In this document: positions 42,649 to 50,962 of the stretch, in pieces
How positions within the stretch are numbered: the stretch's first letter is position 1
Layout of the letters: each line of letters starts with the position of its first letter
Assembly (NCBI RefSeq): GCF_005503535.1
Contig: NZ_SCNN01000010.1
Span: 62,001-126,000 of the forward strand
DNA from: Mesorhizobium comanense
GTDB taxonomy: Bacteria; Pseudomonadota; Alphaproteobacteria; Rhizobiales; Rhizobiaceae
DNA: 64,000 nt
Reading direction: 5' to 3'
The notes under the pieces: model-generated
Database searches by the model: none
Told to the model about the DNA's origin: nothing
Seen by the model: the letters and a program-made list of their open reading frames with translations, nothing else
Made by a program: the position numbers and the translations under genes

Positions 42649-43026
42649 TTAGCCGATCATGGCGCTGCGGCCGCCGGTTTCGGCGTCGCGGATCTTGGTG
42701 TCGCGCGATTCCAGCATTTCAGCCTTGGAAAGCTCCGCTTCAGCTTCGCCGAGTAATGATTCGGCGGCGCTTCGCTGCTGAGCGAGGTCACCCTGGGAAT
42801 TTCTGAGATTGTCGCGGCGCAGGCGTGCCGCCTTGGCGAAGGTCGGATAGGCGAAATGGTTGATGTCGGTGATGCCGGCCTTCTTTTCCTCGGCGGTGAT
42901 CTGAAGCTCCAGTTCGACGGCCATGCGTTCGAACTCGGCGATCATCATGTCGAGCTGCAGCAGCTGCCGCCGCTTCTCATTCACCTGAAACTGTTTCAGC
43001 CGAACGAGGTTTTCACGTGACTTCAT
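42649..43026 (-). CDS. fliJ: Flagellar export protein FliJ-like
   Basis: A 125-residue, almost fully helical, charged protein with heptad-like spacing (MKSRENLVRLKQFQVNEKRR, MIAEFERMAVELELQI, RRDNLRNSQGDLAQQRSAAE), as expected for FliJ, the coiled-coil escort of the flagellar type III export ATPase. GGGAG is 9 bases before ATG 43026. In rhizobia fliJ sits beside ctrA, which is the case here (divergent). Low-complexity helical sequence makes homology by eye less certain than position. Confidence 0.75.
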   Translation of the reverse strand: MKSRENLVRLKQFQVNEKRRQLLQLDMMIAEFERMAVELELQITAEEKKAGITDINHFAYPTFAKAARLRRDNLRNSQGDLAQQRSAAESLLGEAEAELSKAEMLESRDTKIRDAETGGRSAMIG

Positions 43027-43477
43027 GATTCGGTACTCCCGGAAACGCACACCCGCACATATCGTCCATCCGCCCGCAAAAGCTCAGGCGGTGCCCGTTT
43101 CCACCGGGTTTCCCGGAACTATGGGAAACAAAACCCTAAAGTTTTTTGCCGACGGTAACCATTCGTTTACGGGCATTGTTAATCATACGGGTCAGGGCTT
43201 AAGGCCGGGTAAAAATTCCGGCCGCCGAAGCGGAAGCTGCGTCGATGAGTCCCTGGAGTCACTTAGTCCAGGTTATTAATGTGTTGCATTAGGAATTTGG
43301 GTCTGTGATTCGTTATTAGATTCAAGAGGGTGTAGAAAGGGGTTAAAAAATCTGATACCGTCGTGGACGGGAAATTAGGTTTTGTTAACCATTCAATGGC
43401 AGCCTCTGCACAAGGCAACCACTGCTCCGGGGCAGGACGGGTCGTGAAATGGTCCGGCAGCAGAAAAGGGGAATGAA
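43027..43477. promoter_or_regulatory. fliJ/ctrA divergent regulatory region
   Basis: A 451-base AT-richer region without a gene. It contains TTAACCAT at 43385-43392, matching a CtrA half-site, and related words GTAACCAT near 43156 and TTAATCAT near 43177, plus the palindrome TAATG-TGTTG-CATTA near 43278. These fit the autoregulated multi-promoter control known for ctrA. Confidence 0.55.
43385..43392 (+). promoter_or_regulatory. CtrA box (TTAACCAT), candidate
   Basis: Exact match to the CtrA half-site TTAACCAT, 86 bases before the ctrA start. Suggests autoregulation. Confidence 0.5.
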
Positions 43478-44173
43478 ATGCGTGTTCTGCTGATAGAAGA
43501 TGACAGTGCAACCGCACAAAGCATCGAGCTGATGCTGAAATCGGAAAGTTTCAACGTCTACACGACCGACCTCGGCGAAGAGGGTGTCGATCTAGGCAAG
43601 CTCTACGACTACGACATCATCCTTCTCGATCTCAATCTGCCGGACATGTCCGGCTATGAAGTCTTGAGAACGCTTCGCCTCTCCAAGGTAAAGACGCCAA
43701 TCCTGATCCTCTCCGGCATGGCCGGCATCGAGGACAAGGTCCGCGGCCTCGGCTTCGGCGCCGACGACTACATGACCAAGCCGTTCCACAAGGACGAACT
43801 GGTGGCGCGCATTCACGCCATCGTGCGCCGCTCCAAGGGCCACGCCCAGTCGGTCATCACGACCGGCGATCTGGTGGTCAATCTCGATGCCAAGACCGTT
43901 GAAGTCGGCGGCCAGCGCGTGCACCTCACCGGCAAGGAATACCAGATGCTGGAGCTGCTCTCGCTGCGCAAGGGCACGACGCTCACCAAGGAAATGTTCC
44001 TCAACCACCTCTATGGTGGCATGGACGAACCGGAACTGAAGATCATCGACGTCTTCATCTGCAAGCTGCGCAAGAAGCTCGACGCGGCATCCGGCGGCCA
44101 GAACTATATCGAGACCGTCTGGGGCCGCGGCTATGTGCTGCGCGAGCCCGAAGATATCCGCGTCAGCGCCTGA
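43478..44173 (+). CDS. ctrA: Cell-cycle response regulator CtrA
   Basis: Master regulator of the alphaproteobacterial cell cycle. The 231 residues equal the length of Caulobacter CtrA. The receiver has acidic residues D8/D9, phosphorylation Asp D51 in IILLDLNLPDMSG, and the KPF lysine; the OmpR-type DNA-binding domain has LTGKEYQMLELLSLRKGTTLTKEMFLNHLYGG. The C terminus ends in SA, close to the degradation tag AA of Caulobacter. GAATGAAATG with an AAAGGGG site precedes the start. A bidirectional terminator follows. Confidence 0.97.
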   Translation: MRVLLIEDDSATAQSIELMLKSESFNVYTTDLGEEGVDLGKLYDYDIILLDLNLPDMSGYEVLRTLRLSKVKTPILILSGMAGIEDKVRGLGFGADDYMTKPFHKDELVARIHAIVRRSKGHAQSVITTGDLVVNLDAKTVEVGGQRVHLTGKEYQMLELLSLRKGTTLTKEMFLNHLYGGMDEPELKIIDVFICKLRKKLDAASGGQNYIETVWGRGYVLREPEDIRVSA

Positions 44174-44202
44174 GCAGCCGGCGCCGCTTCATCACCAGCG
44201 AT

Positions 44203-44229
44203 AAAAACCCGGCTTCGGCCGGGTTTTTT
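44203..44229. terminator. Bidirectional terminator between ctrA and the receiver gene
   Basis: AAAAACCCGGC-TTCG-GCCGGGTTTTTT: an 11-bp stem with a UUCG tetraloop, T-run on both strands. Confidence 0.92.
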
Positions 44230-44266
44230 GCGTCGTGGGTCAAGATCGGGATGGATCGGCGCCGTG

Positions 44267-44635
44267 TCAGGCGGCGATCTTCAGGGTGCGGAAGCGCTCG
44301 AGCAATTGCGGGCGATTGAAGGGCTTCAGGAGATAGCCCTGGGCGCCGGCACGCTTGGCCCGCATGATCGAGGCGATATCGAGCTCGACCAGCGAGATCA
44401 GGATCTGCGGCTTGATCGGGCTTTCCATCGCGCGCACGCGGCGGATGAGGTCGACGGCCTGCACGTCCGGCAAGGCACCGTCGACGACGATGATGTCGGG
44501 CATGTCGGCGGCGCACATTTCCAGGGCGTCGAGCCCGCTGGCCGCTTCGATGACCATCATGTCGGACCCGCCCAGGATGCGTTTTGCAACCTTCCTGATG
44601 ACGCTTGAATCGTCGACGAACATGCAGCGTTTCAT
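44267..44635 (-). CDS. Single-domain response regulator (receiver only)
   Basis: A 122-residue receiver with no output domain. Acid pocket D8/D9 (MKRCMFVDDSSVIRKVAKRI), phosphorylation Asp D52 in IIVVDGALPD, and the lysine in YLLKPFNRPQLLERF are all present. ATG 44635 has AGAGGA 8 bases upstream; the longer frame has no support. It lies between ctrA and chpT, so it may receive phosphate from ChpT as CpdR does, but its sequence is not clearly CpdR and I leave it unnamed. Confidence 0.88.
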   Translation of the reverse strand: MKRCMFVDDSSVIRKVAKRILGGSDMMVIEAASGLDALEMCAADMPDIIVVDGALPDVQAVDLIRRVRAMESPIKPQILISLVELDIASIMRAKRAGAQGYLLKPFNRPQLLERFRTLKIAA

Positions 44636-44879
44636 TTCCGGGTCCTCTTTGCCGTATGGCAATCCGGTCGTGGCGGGGCGTCCGGCATTCACCATAGCCC
44701 GATCTGGTAAAAAAGCCGAAAAGCCGTTAGGTAAAATTTTTGCAAAGATGCCCTTTCGGGTGCTGTTCTTTGCAATGCTTTGCGGTCGGCGATCGAGCAA
44801 AGCTCATCACGCCCGCACCGAGGTGCCGGAGCAATATTTCAGGTTGAAATACTTTGTTTTCCCGAGGGCAATGCGGCCC

Positions 44880-45509
44880 TCAGGCAGCCGAGAGCACGAT
44901 CTCTTCCGCCGTCGCGTGGATCGATATCGTCATGCCGGCTTCACGGGCGAGCAGCAGGGTGTAGTAGGGCTGCACCGAATGCGCGTCGATCGGCTCTTCC
45001 GGCTTGTGGCCGGAATGCAGTTCGAGGAATTTCGGCGGCACGCGCAGCATCGGTCCGGCCGCGGAAAGCGAAAAGCGCGGCTCGGTTTCGAGGTTTTCCA
45101 GGGTGACGACCAGCTTGCCGCCGCGCGGGATCGCGGCATTGGCGACGAGGATCAGGTTGAGCAGCAGCTTGACCTTGTTCTTGGGCAGCAGCGCGCGGCT
45201 CCCGTTCCAGATCAGTTCGGGCTTTTCGTTCTTGAGGAAGGCGATTGCCACCGCCTCCGCGTCGCCGGTGTCGATCAGCATGCCGGCGGAGCCGGCGGCG
45301 CCAAAGGCGATGCGGGCGAACTGCAAGCGGGCCGAGGCATTCTTGGCGCTCTGGCGGATCAGCCGCATGGCGTCTTCGTCGGCGCCACCCTCGTCGAGCA
45401 GTTCGAGCCCATTGTTGATCGCGCCGACCGGCGAGATGATGTCGTGGCAGACGCGACTGCACAGGAGTGCAGCCAGGTCAGGGGCGGAAAGGGTGAACAG
45501 ATCGGCCAT
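44880..45509 (-). CDS. chpT: Histidine phosphotransferase ChpT
   Basis: Moves phosphate from CckA to CtrA and CpdR. The protein (209 residues) has the phosphorylated His in SRVCHDIISPVGAINNGLELL, a four-helix dimerisation start and a degenerate ATPase-like C-terminal domain (KVKLLLNLILVANAAIPRGG). A longer start at 45527 is possible; I prefer ATG 45509, with AGGGA upstream. Convergence of sciP, ctrA, chpT and an eipA-like gene within 6 kb makes the call secure. Confidence 0.93.
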   Translation of the reverse strand: MADLFTLSAPDLAALLCSRVCHDIISPVGAINNGLELLDEGGADEDAMRLIRQSAKNASARLQFARIAFGAAGSAGMLIDTGDAEAVAIAFLKNEKPELIWNGSRALLPKNKVKLLLNLILVANAAIPRGGKLVVTLENLETEPRFSLSAAGPMLRVPPKFLELHSGHKPEEPIDAHSVQPYYTLLLAREAGMTISIHATAEEIVLSAA

Positions 45510-45850
45510 CGGTGAAAATCCCTGCAAATTCCACTAGTCGTGACCAGGCGATCGATTGTCGCACCGCCCGCACGAATCACGCTCCAATCCGAGGCTTTCT
45601 GAATACACAGCACTCGTACGTACAGCAACAAACCCAAAATTGTCGTCGGGGCAAATGGCGTGTTCGCGCAGGCTCGACGTGCCGCGCGACCCCCAAAGCC
45701 AGCCTTCGAACCGCCATCTTCCTGTGCGAGTTAATGGTTGAAAAAGAATTACGGCATAGTTTGCCCCTAACAGTCATCCTTAACGGCCGCCTAAAGAGCC
45801 GTACGGGTGCGAGGCGTCGGCGAAAGTGCTCCCTGACGGAGATTGGAAGC
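45510..45850. promoter_or_regulatory. chpT/eipA divergent regulatory region
   Basis: 341 bases without a gene. TTAATGGTTGA at 45731-45741 contains ATGGTTGA, one base off the reverse CtrA half-site ATGGTTAA, and TTAACGG lies at 45780. CtrA control of the eipA-like gene is therefore possible. Confidence 0.4.
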
Positions 45851-46432
45851 ATGTTTTCCCGATACTACGACCGGAGCTTTCTCCGTGTCCTCTCACTGGC
45901 GGTCACGCTCCTGGGCGTTCTCGTCTTCTCGACTTCAGCCCTGCGAGCCCAGGAGTACACCGCTCAGGAAATCATTGATTCCGGCCACAAGTTTTTCGGC
46001 GCGACATCGGGCGGCCTGGCCACGGTGATCGAGAAGATTTTCGCTTCCTACGGCCTGCCCAACGGCTATCTGCTTGGCGAGGAGGGGTCCGGGGCGCTGA
46101 TCGGCGGCCTGACCTATGGCGAAGGCACGCTCTACACCAAGAATGCCGGCGACCACAAAGTGTTCTGGCAGGGCCCGTCGCTGGGCTGGGATTTCGGCGG
46201 CGAAGGGTCGCGCGTGATGATGCTGGTCTACAATCTCGACGATGTGGGCAACCTCTACAACCGCTATGGCGGCGTCGCCGGGTCGGCCTATGTGGTGGCG
46301 GGTGTCGGCTTCAACGTGCTGAAGAACAACAATGTGCTGCTGGTGCCGATCCGCACCGGCGTCGGCGCGCGGCTCGGGGTCAATCTCGGCTATCTCAAAC
46401 TTACCGAACGGGCGACCTGGAATCCGTTCTGA
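45851..46432 (+). CDS. eipA: EipA-like envelope integrity protein (DUF1134)
   Basis: Periplasmic protein of 193 residues. A signal peptide (MFSRYYDRSFLRVLSLAVTL..., cleavage after LRAQ) precedes the DUF1134 domain with GHKFFGATSGGLATVIEKIF, GEGTLYTKNAGDHKVFWQGPS and GWDFGGEGSRVMMLVYNLDD. In Brucella the DUF1134 protein EipA supports envelope integrity and is linked to the CtrA pathway, matching the position here. ATG 45851 is preceded by TTGGAAG; the much longer frame starting inside the chpT promoter is rejected. Confidence 0.9.
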   Translation: MFSRYYDRSFLRVLSLAVTLLGVLVFSTSALRAQEYTAQEIIDSGHKFFGATSGGLATVIEKIFASYGLPNGYLLGEEGSGALIGGLTYGEGTLYTKNAGDHKVFWQGPSLGWDFGGEGSRVMMLVYNLDDVGNLYNRYGGVAGSAYVVAGVGFNVLKNNNVLLVPIRTGVGARLGVNLGYLKLTERATWNPF

Positions 46433-46584
46433 CCCACTATTTGCCGCAACTGCGGCGCCCGCGATGCGATTTGTAGGCCTATGACCCCTGATGCGCCGCG
46501 GCAGGCCCTTGCCGCGGCGTCTGATTTCCGCCATCCCAATGTGGCACGGTCCAGTTGAGATGGACGTCGATAGCGGGTTGTCCT

Positions 46585-47775
46585 TTGGTTCAGTCGGTTC
46601 TGTTCTTTGCCCTAGGCTTTCTGTGTGCCGGCTTTCTGGCGCTCATCATCGCCCCGGCGGTCTGGCGGCGCGCGGTCGCCTTGACGCGCCGGCGCATCGA
46701 AGCCTCGATCCCATTGACCCAGTCCGAGATCCAGGCCGACAAGGACCGGATCCGCGCCGAATATGCGATGTCGGCGCGCCGTCTCGAGATGAACGTCAAG
46801 GCGCTGCGCGAGAAGGCGGCCGAGCAACTGGTCGAGATCAACCGCGGCCGCGAGGCGCTGAAGGGGCTCGCCATCGAGCGTACCGACAAGAATGAGGCGC
46901 TGGCCGAGCTCGGCGCCAAGAGCGAGGCGTTGCGGCAGCGCGAAGGCGAACTGCACCAGCTTTCGGAGCGCCTCAAGGAGACGGAGCGCAAGCTGGAGAG
47001 GCGCGCGCTCGAACTGGAGAAGCTGGAGCACATGTATGACGATGCCAGTTTCGCCTCCAGCAGCCGTCAGATCGAGCTCGTGGCGCGCGAATCCGAATTG
47101 CAGAAGCTCGCCAGCGATATCTCGCTGCTGCGCGGCCAGCGCAAGGAAGCGGATCGGCGCCAGCAGGAAATCGCGGCCGAAAGCAAGGCCGCGCGCGATG
47201 CGCTGAAGGCCGAGAAGAAACGGGCCGCCGAGCTCGACAAGAAGGTCGAGCGGCTGCTGGCAACGCTCGCCGACCGCGAGGACAAGCTCGATCGCCGCGA
47301 AAAGGAGCTGGAGCGCCTGCGTGAAAAAGCCAAGGCCGCGGACGGCGCGCCGGCCTTGCGGCTCGTTGGCAAGCCAAATCAAACCGGGTCGAATCAAGCC
47401 GGGCCGAATGAAGCGCTGCCGAATGGAGCGGGAAGGCATGACGAGGTGGGCGGGCGTGATGACGTCGACCGGGCGATCGCCAAGCTCGACAGCGATCGCG
47501 AACGGCTGGAGGCCAGGCTGACGGCGCTGGCGCGCGAGAACAAGCGGCTGAAGGCCGATCTCGGCGCCATGGCGACTTCAGGTTCCGCCAATGGCGGGGC
47601 AGCCCTTCGCGAGCAGATGAACGACTTGGCGGCGGAGGTCGTCCATATGACGGCCAAGCTCGAGGGACCTGATTCACCGATCGCCAAGGCCCTGGCGGCG
47701 CCGCAGGAGCCCAGCAATGGCAACCGCAGCCTTGCCGACCGCGTGCGCGCCTTGCAGAAGGCGGACGCGAACTGA
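46585..47775 (+). CDS. Membrane-anchored coiled-coil protein of unknown function
   Basis: About 396 residues. One N-terminal membrane segment (VLFFALGFLCAGFLALIIAP) is followed by a short RRR-rich cytoplasmic stretch and a very long coiled coil (roughly residues 50-260, rich in E/K/R/L with words such as LREKAAEQLVEI and KLEHMYDD). A linker rich in G, N and P separates a second short coil near the C terminus. It has no catalytic motif. The start is uncertain: TTG 46585 places the membrane segment at the very N terminus, TTG 46555 adds ten residues; there is no ATG in frame. Probably a scaffold or envelope-tethering protein; no function is claimed. Confidence 0.7.
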   Translation: MVQSVLFFALGFLCAGFLALIIAPAVWRRAVALTRRRIEASIPLTQSEIQADKDRIRAEYAMSARRLEMNVKALREKAAEQLVEINRGREALKGLAIERTDKNEALAELGAKSEALRQREGELHQLSERLKETERKLERRALELEKLEHMYDDASFASSSRQIELVARESELQKLASDISLLRGQRKEADRRQQEIAAESKAARDALKAEKKRAAELDKKVERLLATLADREDKLDRREKELERLREKAKAADGAPALRLVGKPNQTGSNQAGPNEALPNGAGRHDEVGGRDDVDRAIAKLDSDRERLEARLTALARENKRLKADLGAMATSGSANGGAALREQMNDLAAEVVHMTAKLEGPDSPIAKALAAPQEPSNGNRSLADRVRALQKADAN

Positions 47776-47842
47776 GGCCTGGGCGCAGGCTGCCCGGCGA
47801 CACGGCCGGACCATTTCATCGTTTCGCGGAAACGGTGAAGCT

Positions 47843-48634
47843 TTACGAGAAATGATGCAGCGCTATCGCTGACGCAGCGGCCACGTTCAGGCTGTCGAAG
47901 CCTTTCGACATGGTGATGCGCACGGTTTGCAGAGTGGCGAGCAGGCTTTCGGGAAGGCCTTCGCCCTCGGTGCCGAGATAGAGCGCAAGGCGCGCGCCGC
48001 GCCGCGCGTCGCGTATTTCGGTGCGCCCGCGCGGCGAAAGCGCGAACTGGTCGTAGCCTTGGCGGCCGAGTTCGGCCGTGAAGGCCGGTGTGTCGGTGAA
48101 CGAGGCGAAAGGGACCTTGAGCGCGGCGCCGACGGAAACGCGGATCGCCTTGCGGTAGAGCGGATCGCAACAGGTCGCGTCCATCAGCACGGCGTCGGCG
48201 CCGAAGGCGGCGGCGTTGCGGAAGATCGCGCCCATATTGTCGTGGTTGGCGATGCCGACGAGCACGACGACCAGGGCGCGGGCGGGCAAGGTGTCAAGCA
48301 AGGTCCCGGCCGGCTGCTGTGCCTGCTTGCGGCCGATGGCCAGTATGCCGCGATGCATGTGGAACCCGGCGATAGCGTCCATCACCGCGCTGCTGACGAC
48401 ATAGACCGGCAGATCCGCGGGGGCCTTGCGCAGTATACCCTCCACGCCGCCGAGCCGGTTCTCCAGAACCAGGACGGATTCCGCACCGAAGCGTGAGGAC
48501 GACAAAAGCAGGTCGAGCACGACCTTGCCCTCGGCGACGAAGCGTCCCTGCCGGCCCGCGAGATCGCGCTCGCGAATGTCGAGATAGGCTGCCACGCGAG
48601 GATCGCGTGGATCGTCGATGCGCGCTGGCTCCAT
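47843..48634 (-). CDS. SpoU/TrmH-family rRNA or tRNA 2'-O-methyltransferase
   Basis: Methylates ribose in RNA with SAM. The 263-residue protein shows the three SPOUT motifs: HDNMGAIFRNAAAFG, LYLGTEGEGLPESLL and SKGFDSLNVAAASAIALHH. The N-terminal ~90 residues form the RNA-binding substrate domain seen in TrmH/RlmB relatives. It converges with the coiled-coil gene. The target nucleotide is unknown. Confidence 0.92.
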   Translation of the reverse strand: MEPARIDDPRDPRVAAYLDIRERDLAGRQGRFVAEGKVVLDLLLSSSRFGAESVLVLENRLGGVEGILRKAPADLPVYVVSSAVMDAIAGFHMHRGILAIGRKQAQQPAGTLLDTLPARALVVVLVGIANHDNMGAIFRNAAAFGADAVLMDATCCDPLYRKAIRVSVGAALKVPFASFTDTPAFTAELGRQGYDQFALSPRGRTEIRDARRGARLALYLGTEGEGLPESLLATLQTVRITMSKGFDSLNVAAASAIALHHFS

Positions 48635-48729
48635 GGTCTCCGCTCAATGATCAAAGCCTGGTCCGTGCTTGCTGCACGAGCCAGGCTCCGGAAATCGTCG
48701 GCGAGGTAAGCGGTAGCGCAGGCGTCCGG

Positions 48730-49098
48730 TCAAGTGCCGGCGCGGCGCAATCTCTGTGCCATCTGGGAGAGGTCCTCCTTGCCGTCGCCGAAAATACCAT
48801 CCAGCATGACAAGCAGTTCGCGCACCGCATCGGATTTGCAGGAGTAGTAGATCATCTGCCGGTCGCGGCGTGTCTCCACGAGGTCGAGCGCGCGCAGCTT
48901 GGCCAGGTGCTGGGAGAGGGCGGACTGGCTGAGCATCACCTTCTCGGCGATGGCGCCGACCGACATTTCACCTTCGATCAGATAGCTCATGATCAACAGT
49001 CGTTTCTCGTTGCCCATCAGCATGAGAAATTCGGCCGCCGATTCGGCGTTGGCGATTAGCTTTGTCGAGACCATAAATGCCCCATGCTCTTTGCTCAT
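48730..49098 (-). CDS. ArsR-family regulator, NolR-like
   Basis: A winged-helix regulator of 122 residues (114 if ATG 49074 is used). The core LMGNEKRLLIMSYLIEGEMS, KVMLSQSALSQHLAKLRAL, DLVETRRDRQMIYYSCKSDA closely resembles NolR, the nodulation-gene repressor of rhizobia. No metal-binding cysteine pair of the ArsR type is present. NolR also controls many non-symbiotic genes, so the finding does not prove symbiosis. The neighbouring genes are unrelated. Confidence 0.85.
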   Translation of the reverse strand: MSKEHGAFMVSTKLIANAESAAEFLMLMGNEKRLLIMSYLIEGEMSVGAIAEKVMLSQSALSQHLAKLRALDLVETRRDRQMIYYSCKSDAVRELLVMLDGIFGDGKEDLSQMAQRLRRAGT

Positions 49099-49229
49099 CG
49101 AGGCGCCATGGGGGCAATGGAGCCTGAATCCATAAACTCACTTGTGAAAGGCGGCTGACGAGTCAGCACCACCTCCAAAGCCTAGAACATTTCTTTCAAA
49201 TCTCAAGCGTTGCTTTTGATCAAACGCGA

Positions 49230-50015
49230 TTAAGTATCGCCGGGCGGCTGCGTGTCGGCCCGTCCGCCACGGGCCATGTCGACCAGAACGGGCCGCAATT
49301 CCCGTGCAGTTACCAGGGGTTGCGGGAAGAAAACCCTGCAGACATCGTCCCCTCGGGACAAATCCATGCCATCGGCGTCAAAACCGGTGATGGTCCAGCC
49401 CTCGCCGGATGCCCTGGCAAAATGATGTGCATAAACGGCGATCGCGTCGAGATGGTCCGCGTTCATGTGGTCGAGCGCGGACTGTTCGCTCGCGCCAAGC
49501 TCTTCGACAATGGCGCCGGCGGTGACGAGGTCGGCCCTGTCGAGCAGATAGGCCTTGCCGAATCCACCATTCAGGCTGGCACGACTTGGCTCAAGGCGAA
49601 AGATCGAGAAATCGCCGAGACCGGAATAGAGTTTTGCCTTGGTATTGCGGTTGAGATAGCGGCGCTCGGCCCTGATATGTTCGCCCGATCCGCGTTCTAG
49701 CCGCGTCGCCTGGCAGGCAAGGGACAGGCGCGGATGCGCAAGCGGGTCGCCTTTGCCGGGCTCGCCGAGCAGCAGCGAACAGCTGGGATTGGCAAGCAGG
49801 GCCGGCGTGTGCGCCGACAGCATCGACACCAGGATCAGCGGCGCGCCATCGACGTCGGTGGCCACGCCCACCCGGCTCGCCAAGGGCGCACCGGTTTGCG
49901 GCTCCAGCACAGCCAGGGCGCCGAAGCGGGCACTGCGCAGAAGCGTTTTCGCCAGGCGCACCGCTTCGGCATCGGTCTCGCGGATCACGTCCTTCCCGGG
50001 GGCTTCCACGGACAT
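49230..50015 (-). CDS. HugZ-like heme-utilisation/pyridoxamine-oxidase fold protein
   Basis: The 261-residue protein has an FMN-binding split-barrel N-terminal half (LLRSARFGALAVLE, ASRVGVATDVDG) and a C-terminal DUF2470-type half (SALDHMNADHLDAIAVYAHHFA), the domain order of HugZ heme oxygenases and relatives. The His-rich HMNADH is the likely heme or metal contact. It lies 7 bases after the downstream SDR start region, so it is probably co-transcribed with that SDR. Role in iron or heme handling is likely by family only. Confidence 0.85.
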   Translation of the reverse strand: MSVEAPGKDVIRETDAEAVRLAKTLLRSARFGALAVLEPQTGAPLASRVGVATDVDGAPLILVSMLSAHTPALLANPSCSLLLGEPGKGDPLAHPRLSLACQATRLERGSGEHIRAERRYLNRNTKAKLYSGLGDFSIFRLEPSRASLNGGFGKAYLLDRADLVTAGAIVEELGASEQSALDHMNADHLDAIAVYAHHFARASGEGWTITGFDADGMDLSRGDDVCRVFFPQPLVTARELRPVLVDMARGGRADTQPPGDT

Positions 50016-50022
50016 GCCTCGC

Positions 50023-50784
50023 CTATTTCGGCGCCATGCGGATGGCGCCGTCGAGGCGGATGGTCTCGCCGTTCAGCATCTGGTTCTCGATGATGTGCAG
50101 GGCAAGGGCCGCATATTCGGAAGGTTCGCCCAGGCGCGACGGGAAGGGCACGGCCGCACCCAGCGAATCCTGTACCTCCTGCGGCATGCCGGCCATCATC
50201 GGCGTCTTGAAGATGCCGGGCGCGATGGTGCAGACCCGGATGCCGGACCGGGCGAGGTCGCGTGCCACCGGCAGCGTCATGCCGACCACGCCGCCCTTGG
50301 AGGCGGAATAGGCGGCCTGGCCGATCTGGCCGTCATAGGCGGCGACAGAGGCGGTGTTGACGACAACGCCGCGCTCGCCGCCCTGCAGCGGCTCGAGCTT
50401 TGAAGCGCGGTCGGCGACGAGGCGGATCATGTTGAAGGTGCCGATCAGGTTGACCTCGATCACCTTGCGGTACTGATCGAGCGGATGCGGGCCGTCCTTG
50501 CCGACGGTCTTCACGCCGATGGCGATGCCGGCGCAATTGACCAGGATGCGCGGCTCGCCAAGTTTCGCCGCGGCCTCGGCGATGGCCGCGGCGCCGCTGT
50601 CGGCGCTGCTGACGTCGCACTGTACGGCCATGCCGCCGATCTCGCCGGCGACCTTGGCCGCGCGGTCGATGCCGACATCGAGGATGGCGACGCGCGCGCC
50701 CTTGGCGGCAAGCGCACGCGCCGTCGCCTCGCCAAGGCCGGAGCCGCCGCCGGTGACGATCGCGATCTGGCCGTTCGGATTCAT
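50023..50784 (-). CDS. Short-chain dehydrogenase (type II 3-hydroxyacyl-CoA dehydrogenase-like)
   Basis: A 253-residue SDR with TGGGSGLGEATARAL, NCAGIAIGVKTVGK, Ser in NTASVAAYDGQIG, AYSASKGGVVGMTL, and APGIFKTPMMAG. The DGQIGQAAYSASKGG and the inserted KTVGKDGPH segment are typical of the HSD17B10-like 3-hydroxyacyl-CoA dehydrogenases. It would act in fatty-acid or branched-chain breakdown. It precedes the HugZ-like gene by 7 bases. Confidence 0.88.
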   Translation of the reverse strand: MNPNGQIAIVTGGGSGLGEATARALAAKGARVAILDVGIDRAAKVAGEIGGMAVQCDVSSADSGAAAIAEAAAKLGEPRILVNCAGIAIGVKTVGKDGPHPLDQYRKVIEVNLIGTFNMIRLVADRASKLEPLQGGERGVVVNTASVAAYDGQIGQAAYSASKGGVVGMTLPVARDLARSGIRVCTIAPGIFKTPMMAGMPQEVQDSLGAAVPFPSRLGEPSEYAALALHIIENQMLNGETIRLDGAIRMAPK

Positions 50785-50846
50785 GACGTCATCCCTTTCT
50801 GCTGAAAACAGGACGGATCAGGCCCGGTTCGACTGACAAGGTCAAG

Positions 50847-50962
50847 CTAGAGCATGATGTCTGGACAAACGGAACGTATGTCCAGACATCATGCTCTAGT
50901 TCTTTGATTTAGAGACGGATTCAGATTTCAGGTCGAACAGACCTGAAATCATCCGGCTCTAG
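50847..50962. repeat. Intergenic palindromic repeat, family B
   Basis: Bounded by CTAG on both sides. The first hairpin has perfect 20-bp arms (50848-50867 with 50879-50898, 11-base spacer); the second has 11-bp arms (50924-50934 with 50940-50950). The right-hand CTAG carries the TAG stop of the GNAT gene on the minus strand. Confidence 0.85.
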
